The translations under genes and the position numbers were made by a program. 64,000 nucleotides of DNA from Gentiana macrophylla (taxonomy: Eukaryota; Streptophyta; Magnoliopsida; Gentianales; Gentianaceae). Below the pieces are notes generated by a model. It worked only from the letters and a program-made list of their open reading frames with translations, did no database searches and had not been told where the DNA came from. This document shows positions 55,425-64,000 of this stretch, one piece after another (position 1 is the stretch's first letter; each line of letters opens with the position of its first letter). Location: the NCBI GenBank assembly GCA_026214975.1, contig CM047815.1, forward strand, positions 60,209,852 through 60,273,851, written 5' to 3'.

Positions 55425-56830
55425 ATATGACTGGAAGCAAGTCTATGGTTCCATCTACTCCTACCCAGAGGACCAATCAGAATCCACTACGTATCACTGA
55501 CGTGGCGGATGCTGCATACAATCAGGATGGTCAGAATTATGAGTCACCCTCATATAATGGAAAACTCCGCACCTATTTGAATGAGAAAACCAGGTCCAAG
55601 AATACTCTTAAGGCCGACACAGGTTAAAGAGGCGGAAAGAAGGTCACAGGAACATCCCGACACCGGCGATCTTACGAGTCGATTCCGGACGTGGAGCTGG
55701 CTATGCGTTGAGACCCAAACACAGCTTCTTCTTCAGCCCACGCTGAGTACATTGAGAGGATGTGGGAAGCCAATCGTGCACTTATGGCCATGGGGCTACC
55801 CCTTAGGCCGATAAAGGATTTTCCAATGCCAAGCATCGGCATACCAATCAATCACCCTTTCTAGCCCCATTACGCTTCTGCTCAAAACTTGGATAGGGAA
55901 GAGAGTGCTCATTCATCTGTTGAGCGGGGTTGGGAGAGAAGGTCCGCTTTGCACGCCTGGGACTTAGAATGGCGAACGTGTCGTGTCCCAAGAAAATAAG
56001 GAAAATGATAATCAGCCTGCCCATAGAAACATTAGAGCCAGGTTGGGTGAGCAAGAGGGTGAGTCTTGTTACCGCCATAAAAGAGCACGATCGGTGAACA
56101 TCTCAAGACACTCTATCGTGCCCTCACTTGAAATTAAGGTCGACATGCTCCAGAGACAGATTGAGAACACGAAGAAATCGAAAGCTGGCAGAGAGGACAA
56201 GCTGACCTGGGGGACTAGCGTCCTCAATGAATATATCTTAAGGACAACACCGGAAGTGGTCCAATATCCCACCTTCCAATACTACACGGGGACAACATGT
56301 CCATACAATTGGTTCTCATCATTCAAGAGCCAAATCACACTGGAAACAAAGAATGATTCTACAAGGTGCATTGCCCTTATAGGAGACATTCAAGACATGG
56401 CAGCAACCTGGATCTGCAACCTCCCTCCTAGATTAATCAACTCATGGGACGATCTTAAATCCAAGTTCATCACCGAGTTCTGCTCGGCAGGCCGGCCAAA
56501 GCAAACCATAGACAATCTCTATGAGATCCGTCAAGGTGAAAACAAATCGGCTTGAAGTTATTACGAGCGATTCAACAAGGTCTATGAGCATACCAGGGGA
56601 CTGAAAGATAACACGATCATGACTGGCTTTCAGAGAGGCTTGGCCAAAGGTGGCCCCAAAGAGAAATTTGCTCTGTGTCCCCTAAAAATTTGCAAGACAT
56701 GCTCGAGTCGGCCAGAAAGTACATGGCATCTGAGCCCGATCCATCTTCATCGAATAAGAGAAAGGCTAAGTTTGACTTTAACCCGCCTAGAAAAGGGGTA
56801 GACAAAAACAGAGATTTCAAAAAGCTTGAG
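55425..56830 (+). pseudogene. Tat gag
   Basis: MTGSKSMVPSTPTQRTNQNP opens at 55425. After frame changes, 55983-56555 is open and contains the gag core: VVQYPTFQYYTGTTCPYNWF, IALIGDIQDMAATWICNLPP and RLINSWDDLKSKFITEFCSA. YYERFNKVYEHTRGL and FQRGLAKGGPKEKFA continue it. This is the Retrotrans_gag domain forming the particle. A stop at 56553 interrupts an otherwise continuous reading. Confidence 0.85.
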
Positions 56831-56939
56831 TAGTTTAAGAAGGAGAACTACACTCCCCTTAACGCACAGATCGGACTAATCATGAATGAGAACAGGGATC
56901 TACCGAATCATCGCCCAATGAAAACCGACACAAAGAATA

Positions 56940-57100
56940 CCTGTGATACGTCGCAATACTGCGACTATCTCAAAGATCACGGCCACACCTTAGATGAGTG
57001 TCGGATCTGAAAGAATGAATTCGAGAGGATGGTTGCCCGTGGGGTACTAGACAGGTACAGACTGGACATAGGGAATTCTAATAGAGGCAACCCCTAGCTC
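56940..57100 (+). pseudogene. Tat gag zinc-binding-like motif
   Basis: YCDYLKDHGHTLDECR at 56957-57004 fits the YCxFHxDxGHxTEDC motif that is a hallmark of Tat/Retand/Ogre gag-pol linkers. It is followed by NEFERMVARGVLDRY. It supports placement in the Tat lineage. Confidence 0.8.
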
Positions 57101-57209
57101 GCCAATACGGAAGGGAAATCATCATAATTACATAATCCTTTCCCAGCAACAACTAGCTCAAAAGCCAGATTAACTCCCTGAATAAGAGATTTGAGAAACC
57201 AGTTGTCCT

Positions 57210-57800
57210 GTGCGGGTATCCGAGCAACCACTCTCGTTCACCCTTAGCGAAGTGGCAGACCAACGAGACATTATAGACGTCCTTACCATCGTGGCGGTAG
57301 GCGTTGGTGATGTTTGCGTGAATCGGGTCTTAATAATAGACACGTGAGTTATCTGAGATATTCTCTATTATGATTACTTCAAGAAGCTCGGTTTTGGTGA
57401 TTCACATCTGAGACCGCATAATAGAACCCTTGAGGGATTCACCAACGACAAAGTATGGGTCAAGCACGCCATTGACTTAGATGTGTAAATATGCGACTAC
57501 GAGCCTTATAGAACTGAGAAAATAACATTCTTTATGGTTGACCTCCAGTCAAACCATAACATGATTGTGCGGATCCCGGCCTTTAGACAGTTTTCAATGG
57601 TCGTCTCGGTGCCGTACCAGAGGTCCAAGTTTTACGTCGGAGAAGGGGTCGGGGTCACAATTGGTCGTCCTCAGAAATTGCTCGAACACATCTGTGAATC
57701 ACGATGAGACAACAAAAGGGCTCGAACTGAGCAACCAGAACTTCTGACAGGCCCCAATCATGTAAACATGGTCAGAGAGCTAATCCCATCTAAGATTTAA
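57210..57800 (+). pseudogene. Tat aspartic protease
   Basis: The active-site region at 57330-57380 reads LIIDT, a stop, VI, a stop, then DILYYDYFKKLGF. The glycine-serine codons of the D-T-G-S motif are replaced by a stop and shifted bases. LEGFTNDKVWVKHAI and TEKITFFMVDLQSNHNMIV follow in register, the body of the Tat protease. Confidence 0.7.
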
Positions 57801-57836
57801 TGTGAAACATTAAAAGTAAGGGACGAGCCGGATTTC

Positions 57837-58700
57837 ATGGCCAAATGTGAGCTGGTCGAGGTCATCTTAAATGAGGCCTACCCCGACCAAAAGGTTAAAA
57901 TCGAAGCGTATATATCCGACAAAAAGAAAGAGCAACTAATTTCTCAACTTAAGGCCAACCTCGATGCATTCGCATGGGTTGTAACAGAAATGAGGGGGTT
58001 TGAGCCTGAAATTACGCTACATCACATGGATGCGACCTAACTTTTAAGTTGATATAACAAAAATCCTGACAATTTTCTCACGAAAAAGAGGTTGCAATAT
58101 CATGGTCGGTAAACTCTGACAAGCCGGCATCATAAAAAAGCTTGTCTATCCGACCTGTCTGGCCAACGTCATCATGGTCAAGAAGCATAATGGTGGATGT
58201 GAGTCGACTTTACGAACCTAAACAAGGCAAGCCCCAAAGATCCTTACCATTTCTGAGGATTCATCGAATGGTTGATAGTATCGCCGCATTTGAAGTGTTG
58301 AGCTTTCCAGACACATATTCCGGCTATCATCAAGTCAAGATGGAAGACTTTGACAAAGAGATGACAGTTTTTAGGGCCGTTGGGGGCCTAAATTATTACT
58401 AGATGATGCCCATCGGGCTGAAGAACACCGGCGCCACATACCAAATAATGGTTAATTGCGTCCTCAACTCGCAAATTGGTAAGAATAATGATGCATACAT
58501 CGACGATATGGTTGTCAAATCATCCCATCAAGGCCATTGTACACTTATCCAAGAGACCTTCTAGAACATTCGAAGAAACCAAATGAAGCTTAATTCGGCC
58601 AAATGTACATTTGGTGTCCAAGGCACAAATTCCTTGGATTTATGGTTAGCCAACATGTGGGATTGAAGCCAATTTAGAAAGAATTTAGGTATTGAAAAAC
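57837..58700 (+). pseudogene. Tat reverse transcriptase
   Basis: LKANLDAFAWVVTEMRGFEP precedes the RT. Then AGIIKKLVYPTCLANVIMVK, FPDTYSGYHQVKMEDFDKEM and IGLKNTGATYQIMVN follow. At 58496-58507 comes YIDD, in AYIDDMVVKSSHQGHC. KLNSAKCTFGVQG closes the palm. Indels and stops interrupt it at several points. Confidence 0.85.
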
Positions 58701-58709
58701 ATGCAAGAA

Positions 58710-59339
58710 CCAGCCTGCATAAAATAGGTTCAAAGACTTAATGGCAGAATCAATGCTCTGGGCAGGTTCATTCCAAAATCTGTAGAAAAGTGCCTCGCGT
58801 TCTTCAAAATCCTCAAGGGTGATCGAACATTTGCATAGAATGAAGAGTGTTCCCTGTGCCTTCCGGAGACTGGAAAACTATCTAGGAGGCCGCCTCTTCT
58901 AGGTAGCCCAGGATTACGGAGGATGAATTATTTTTGTACTGGTGGCCTCAGACGGGATGTATCCGCCGTGCTTGTTAAGGAGGCCGAAACCCTCAAAACC
59001 CCATCTATTATATCAAGAAGGCTCTCGATCCGTTGGAGAGTCGTTATTTTAATATATATATATATAAGATGGCTTATTCATTTGTTATTGCTACCCACAA
59101 GTTCTGTGCATATTATTCTTCGCATACTATCAACGTTTCGACATATAGTCCATCGCACCAAGTTTCACGCAAGCCCGACCTTTTAGGTTGCTTGCTTTGT
59201 TGGGCAATTGAACTAACATTGTTCGATATCCATTATAATCTTTAGCCGACTACTTTGCAATAACGGTTTTATAGCATAATGATCCGATCCGCAACCCGTG
59301 ACCAAACCCATAAACCCTTCAAACTCGGCATCCTTATGA
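58710..59339. pseudogene. Tat RT/RNase H connection, poorly preserved
   Basis: Traces such as RINALGRFIPKSVEKCLAFF are readable near 58745-58810. A block at 59033-59210 (WSIRLLLPTSSVHIILRILS-like reading) is an out-of-frame RNase H remnant. A (TA)n patch lies at 59050. Confidence 0.5.
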
Positions 59340-59830
59340 CCGAGCCATTGTTGGCAAGTTTGTGTTGATGGGATAGCTAGCAAAAATGGCTGTGGATCCA
59401 GAATTATACTGGTCGAGCCGGGAACTACAGAAGAAATAGAAAAAGCACTAAGGTTCAAGTTCCTCGCCTCGAATAATCAAGCAGAATATGAATCCATCAA
59501 CGCTGGCCTCAAACTCGCCAAAGCTATGAATTTTGAGAACATTGAAATCTATTGCGACTCTCTGCTCGTCATCTACCAAATCGCAGACACTTACCAAGCT
59601 AAGGACAAAACTCTATGTCAATATCTCTAGAACATCAAATGGCTAAAAAAAATGGCTTCAACAACTGCGAGTTTATCAGAATTGGCCGCAAAAACAATAT
59701 GCGGGCAGACCATATGTCAAAATCATCCTATAAGGAAGAGATCCAGGATCTTTTAGTAATGGTTGAGTATCTTTCAGAGCCCACCAGCAATCGGACCAAA
59801 ATCATGGACATCGATCCAGTATCACCATAA
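59340..59830 (+). pseudogene. Tat second RNase H domain (archaeal-like type)
   Basis: FLASNNQAEYESINAGLKLA, IYCDSLLVIYQIADTYQAKD and, after a stop, FNNCEFIRIGRKNNMRADHM are the motifs of the additional RNase H domain that Tat/Ogre elements carry next to integrase. The NNxAEYEAL and CDSxLVxxQ motifs contain the catalytic Glu and Asp. Confidence 0.85.
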
Positions 59831-60113
59831 TGGATAGATGAAATTAATGCCTACATAGAGGCAGGTACCTTACCCACCGAGATAGATCGAGCTCGCGCCT
59901 TGGTCAAGAGGGCGGCGCAATACACCATCGTCAATGGGATCTTATACAGTCAATCTTACACAAAACCTTTGTTATGCTGTGTCCGATCAGATGAGGTAGA
60001 AAGGATCTTAACAAAGGTTCAGGAATGAGTGTGTGGGGGACATCCCGCTAGTCGCACTATGAGCCAGAAAATCGCTTCAATAGGCTACGCGGTTAGCCAA
60101 TGAATAGGATAAA
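59830..60113 (+). pseudogene. Tat integrase, N-terminal end only
   Basis: WIDEINAYIEAGTLPTEIDR, AQYTIVNGILYSQSYTKPLL and VCGGHPASRTMSQKIASIGY form the integrase zinc-binding region. The reading breaks within MNR at 60113. The catalytic core is absent from the window. Confidence 0.75.
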
Positions 60114-60716
60114 TGTTAGAAAATCTATGCGGGAACGCAGCGGAATTCAAAAATTTGATTTCCTTTTACCTAAGATCGACTTCGTTTAAGCAATAAACAA
60201 ATAAGCTTAAGACGGTGGTTACCTTGGTTGATCTAAAAGATCGACGCTTTGACCGTCTAAGGAGAGTAGTTCTGCATAGAGCCGCCCAAGTGTTCGGCCT
60301 CTACCGCTAGTCCACACGAAAAGCCCGCCGGAATCCCATCATGGATTGCTATTGGAAAACTCTGGTTGCTAGACCGGCGCTTTTCCCCTCTCTCCAACTC
60401 TCTATAGGAAGCTCTCTATTTTTACACAAGAGCTATTAGCTCTTGGAATTATGATGTACAAAAGATCTTGACACCCACACTATATTTATAGTGTATATGG
60501 CGCAATCTATAAGAGTGGAGGAGAAGAAAACATCTTTCCAATAAAATAAGGAAAATATATTTGATTGATTTATCTCATTTATTATAATATCTTATATTAA
60601 ATAAATCTAGGATATTTTCAATAACTTATATTGAATATTTCCAAGATATTGTCAATATCTAATATTGACTATCTTTATTTTATTACCATAAATCAATTTA
60701 CACATGTGTATATATC
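60114..60716. repeat. LTR-like insertion in Tat integrase
   Basis: TGTTAGAAAATCTATGCGGG marks an abrupt change from integrase code to non-coding DNA. The opening, with GCAGCGGAATTC and a later GAAAACTCTGGTTGC, is typical of plant Copia-like LTRs. It is bounded on the right by the LTR at 60717. No target duplication confirmed. Confidence 0.45.
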
Positions 60717-61682
60717 TGATAAGTGGATTTTTGCAATCCGGTTAATCAAGTAAAAACTCGAAACCTTAGCAAAATCTACTTTCTAACCGGCAGTGGACCG
60801 GATCGATTGTAGGTAGTGCTTGAGGAGTCCGAGGTCGAACACACAGAGATTGGCTTTGAGTACCACAGCTGACTTAGCACTCAGTTCAGGTCAACCAGAA
60901 AAATAGGACGTTATACTATTGCATAAAAGAAAGATTATACTAATCGGGTTTCTTAAGATTAAAGGAGGTACAACCGAACTACGATCCAGCGGATTACTCT
61001 ACCCTCAAACAAACTACCCCGGGAGTGTGCTTTACCTTCCTTGCCTGAACGATAGAAACTCCGTATTGGAAATGAACCTAATGACCAGAGTGTCAATCTA
61101 GTGCACAGGTGTCAAACTACCTTTTAAGCCAAAACGTCTACGGTCCTGAAACCCCGGTTCCCACACTTCGCCGCAACATACATTTATAAGCTAGGTGTGT
61201 GTGATGGTAAACTAGGTGATCAAACTAGCTCAATTACGATTAAAGTAGGTTTCGTGATACAAATTATCGATTAGGACATGTTATTACGTGCTACACTACC
61301 TCCCGGTTCATCTTCCTAATGGCATTTCATCCGCTCTCACATAATTCGGCCATACAAATGTTTTTGCTACTCATAATCGAATTGAAACAATAAACGGTAC
61401 AGGAATTCATGATATAAACGATAAGAAAACAAGAACTCATACCCACTTTATTGCAAATTGATGAAGTACCAAAGTTGTGCTCACAAAAATCAAATCTTGA
61501 CAATCGAAATGTAACGGATTGATGTTGTAATGTATCTAATGTAATAGAGGATCGAAAGACAAGAACAACGGTATATGGCACTTGATTCTACAATTTCGGA
61601 CGAAGGAAATCGCCCAAAAGAGGCTAACACTATCTAAAATAGTCAAAGTCTGCTAAATAAAACGTTTGAGTTGCCTTTTTAT

Positions 61683-61693
61683 AAGCTAGGGCA
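61683..61693 (-). promoter_or_regulatory. TATA box of minus-strand Athila-like LTR
   Basis: Minus-strand reading CTTATAAAAAGG lies about 15 bases downstream, in the minus sense, of the innermost palindrome. This mirrors the order palindrome pair then TATA in the 14007 element. Confidence 0.65.
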
Positions 61694-61702
61694 AAATTCA
61701 GC

Positions 61703-61984
61703 TTATCCGTACGGATAACAGGCTATCCGTACGGATGGTTCTTGATTCTCCAGGTTGTCCGTGCGGCTGGAAGGTTGTCCGTATGGATATATCTCTGATC
61801 AAACCTTCTGTTTTGTGTTCCCAGTGTCCGTCCATACAGATAGATTTCTATCCGCCCGGATGGATCTCTACTGCATCAGTCTGTCCGTACGGATAAAATG
61901 CCTATCCGTACGGATAGATATCTGTTCAAATTTTTGATTCTGGCTGAGGATTGTCCGTACTGACAGAGGTTTGTCCGTATGGAT
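61703..61984. promoter_or_regulatory. Array of five palindrome pairs (everted CGGAT half-sites)
   Basis: TTATCCGTACGGATAA at 61703 and ATCCGTACGGAT at 61725 are perfect palindromes with centres 20 bp apart. Further pairs, some with point changes, have centres near 61762.5/61782.5, 61831.5/61855.5, 61888.5/61909.5 and 61958.5/61978.5. Four of five pairs keep 20-21 bp spacing; the exception is the most mutated pair. The core is ATCCG-TA-CGGAT. Confidence 0.85.
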
Positions 61985-62335
61985 AGGTGCCTTGACTTCC
62001 AAAAATATCACTTTTTCATACTTATCCTTCGTGTCTCGCCTCAGACACGTCTAATCTCGTAGGTAATCGCTTTCTGGGCTCCCTACTCACCCAAATCCTA
62101 CATAAACATGGAAACAACAGGCAAACGCATAACTCCGCAAACTACGGGTGCTCGGGAAATGAGTATAAAGTGCGAAAAGTAGGCCGAGTTTACGGAACAA
62201 CCGAAAGTTACTCGCCGTGCTAGGAAAACCTCATTAACACTCAATATAGGGTCTAAACTCACCCGAACCATGCTAGAAATATGATAACCGTGGGTTAAAC
62301 TGTACAGAAATATACAATAAAGTTGGTTCCCATCA

Positions 62336-63160
62336 CCACCCCACACTTAGCCTTTACTCGCCCTCGAGTAAGTCAGGCGATCAAACAATGCCAATGAATC
62401 AACTTTACGGTACATGCATGCGTTTCAAAATATCAAAGTAAAAGGAGCTTAGACAAGTGAATGTAATACCTTGACTCCACAAAGTCATGAAACGGAGTGA
62501 GTGTGTGGTTAATGACGACGACTTATAATCAATACGGTTACCGGCTTGGAATACCAGACAAACGACTGCACACAATCCTGCCCTTCCTAGAGTCTCCACT
62601 AATCGAAGATCACCAGGGCTAGAGATCCGGTCAGGTAGGACTTGAAAGGTTATAACGTTAGGCTCGGATGGGGGTTATCGAAAGATAATTTGGGACTGGA
62701 GAAAAGAAGGCACGAGTGAACCTAATCATTGCGTGTACTCCCTCAACTCGAACATAGAAAACCACCAAACTTCTTTCGAATTTCCATTAGAACAACATCC
62801 AAACTCAACATCATATTAGCAAATATGCATACTCCTTTTCCAGCTTTCTTTGGTTCGACTTTATTCACTTTCTTTATTTCTTTCTTTCTTTCTTTTTTTT
62901 TTACTTATTTCTTTTGAACCAAAGGCTACATCGAAGATTTTCTCGAGCTCCTCCCCTTCTAGATGTTAGCTCAAAACTCCCTCCTCATACCATTTCACAT
63001 ATCCTCTCCCACCCCACACTTGCCTTGGCAAGTGTGTCTAAAGGAAACAACTAAGTCCACTCGTAGGGTAGTCAAAAGGGATGTGACCAAATTATCGGCT
63101 CAGGGCTAGGAATTATAAGATAAGTAACAAAAAACGGCTTAAATTTCGGACGGTGGTCAG
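62336..63160 (-). mobile_element. Athila-like internal non-coding 3' region, minus strand
   Basis: Two copies of a CCCCACACTT phrase (62339 and 63014; minus-strand AAGTGTGGGG) and a clustered TTTC microsatellite (62868-62900) are typical of the region before the purine tract in Athila elements. No gene. It is cut at 63161 by another LTR-like end. Confidence 0.55.
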
Positions 63161-64000
63161 TGTTGGAATAGTGTCCTAAACCCAATCGGGTTGGACCGGA
63201 TCCGACCGGGTCGGATCATTTCTACTATTTCTTTATGTTTATACATATATAAAATGGCTTTTATGTTGTCATATATATGTTCTTTTAAAGAACCAATTAT
63301 GAATTGTTATATGATAACGTCCTTAGTATTAAACGCGTGATAGAGAAACCATGATAGCGATTATGGTTGATGAGATCTCTAATCACTTTAATAAGTTTGA
63401 TACTTAAATGTCTCTAGTCGATGTACTATTAAACAGGGCATTGATAGTATAAAGCAGACTAGCACGTATTAGATGTCTTCGTCTTTAAGGGCATGGATAG
63501 ATCTCGTCTATCGAAGTGTAGAGACACTTGGGTGCACGTGGACGTGTATTAGAGAATGCGCGACGTTGGGATCGACCCACACTTACACGAGATAAGTGTC
63601 ACACTATGTGACGGTTGTGTAATTATCCTTAAGACCGAGTCTTCATGGCATCACGGTGTGGATTGTCATGCTTTGACACTATTGAGGTTTCCCACAGCCA
63701 CGGGGCGATCATGCGGTAGTGATTGGGTATGATCATGAAGCATCGCGGAGTATACATGATTGATCGTCCGGGAATCGCGTATCCTATGTTTGGGATCGAA
63801 TATCCGAAATGGCCTTCTTATAAGGAATGTCTTACTCGTGAATCTTTGCAAAGTGGGAGTAAACGAGTTACTTTGAGAGAGCATGATATCCAGATTATAA
63901 GATACGGTCGTTGATGTTTTGACACTCGACTAACGACCGTATGGATATTATTACAAATGATAGGATTGTAAGTTACACGGTAATCGTTTCACATGAAAGG
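63161..64000 (+). mobile_element. LTR-like element start, continues past window
   Basis: TGTTGGAATAGTGTCCTAAA is a typical plant Copia LTR opening, set against unrelated sequence on the left. At 63199-63217 it carries GATCCGACC and GGTCGGATC as a perfect inverted repeat with a one-base centre. The short open frames at 63666-63914 have no recognised domain. The right part is outside the window. Confidence 0.45.

Larger units (their letters stand above)
54200..60113 (+). mobile_element. Ty3/Gypsy Tat-lineage retrotransposon, 3'-truncated
   Basis: LTR-like leader with TATA box at 54795, then gag, a Tat-type CxFHxxxGHxxxxC motif, protease, RT, a second (archaeal-like) RNase H domain and the start of integrase. 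The GC content is higher than that of its surroundings. It is broken by many stops and indels. Integrase stops after its zinc-finger region, at 60113, where an LTR-like sequence starts. The exact 5' border is not defined. Confidence 0.8.
60717..62335 (-). repeat. Athila-like LTR, minus strand
   Basis: On the minus strand it begins TGATGGGAACC after the purine tract AAGTGTGGGGTGG and ends ATCCACTTATCA. Its last part (CGGTCCACTGCCGGTTAGAA) corresponds to CGATACACTGTCGGTTAAGG near the end of the 14007 element's LTR. It contains five palindrome pairs at 61703-61984 and a TATA box at 61685. No PBS or gag follows, so this is the 3' LTR of a minus-strand element. Confidence 0.7.

Noticed and set aside
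61703..61984. Regularly spaced repeats resembling a CRISPR array
   Set aside because: Units are short palindromes in pairs with alternating spacing, no 24-40 base repeats with unique spacers, no cas genes, and the DNA is plant.
62868..62900. Regulatory pyrimidine tract
   Set aside because: A simple TTTC microsatellite inside a non-coding retroelement region.

Overview
This window is plant nuclear DNA, probably eudicot. It is AT-rich, full of nested LTR retrotransposons, has plant-type splice signals in gene remnants, and carries one intact plant gene, a plastid-type adenylate isopentenyltransferase of the IPT1 clade (46559-47593). I see no rRNA, tRNA, CRISPR array or bacterial operon. The species cannot be named from the sequence alone.

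Layout. 1-10238: an old, AT-drifted Copia element is split by a younger Copia element (4360-9409) with two LTRs and a GTTTT target duplication. A second, related Copia 3' end follows. 10480-12890: a minus-strand Sirevirus-like Copia gag with its PBS and part of its LTR. 12893-14006 plus 29817-30091: one unrecognised coiled-coil ORF, cut in two by a 15.8-kb Ty3/Gypsy Athila-type element (14007-29811; LTRs of about 1.94 kb, ATTGG target duplication, tRNA-Asp-type PBS, gag, protease, RT, RNase H, integrase and two env-position ORFs). 30134: a CACTA transposon end. 33095-34960: a DUF1985 ORF facing an inverted set of Ulp1-transposon-type exons. 34966-35484: another Copia 3' end. 37.7-44.2 kb: gene-fragment territory with a decayed BOBBER1/NudC pseudogene. 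44408-46022: a tandem array of about 245-bp units inside an inverted-repeat-bounded element. 46.4-47.6 kb: the IPT gene. 47749-47912: a hairpin MITE. 49280-52923: a 1.7-kb direct duplication. 54.2-60.1 kb: a Tat-lineage Gypsy element. 60114-64000: three further LTR or LTR-element ends, including an Athila-like minus-strand LTR.

Most striking signal. The Athila element carries pairs of perfect palindromes built on the half-site CGGAT (CGGAT-CG-ATCCG). Their centres lie 19-21 bp apart, two helical turns. They sit just upstream of the LTR TATA box and again upstream of both internal env-position ORFs. A second Athila-like LTR on the other strand (60717-62335) has five pairs with the same spacing, using the same half-site turned outward (ATCCG-TA-CGGAT), again directly upstream of a TATA box. 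This looks like a shared cis-regulatory grammar for a dimeric or tetrameric DNA-binding factor.

In use, only the IPT gene looks like a working host gene: it would make cytokinin precursors in plastids. All transposon ORFs are broken. The breaks are mostly single-base indels in otherwise well-kept protein sequence, which may partly reflect sequence error in methylated DNA.
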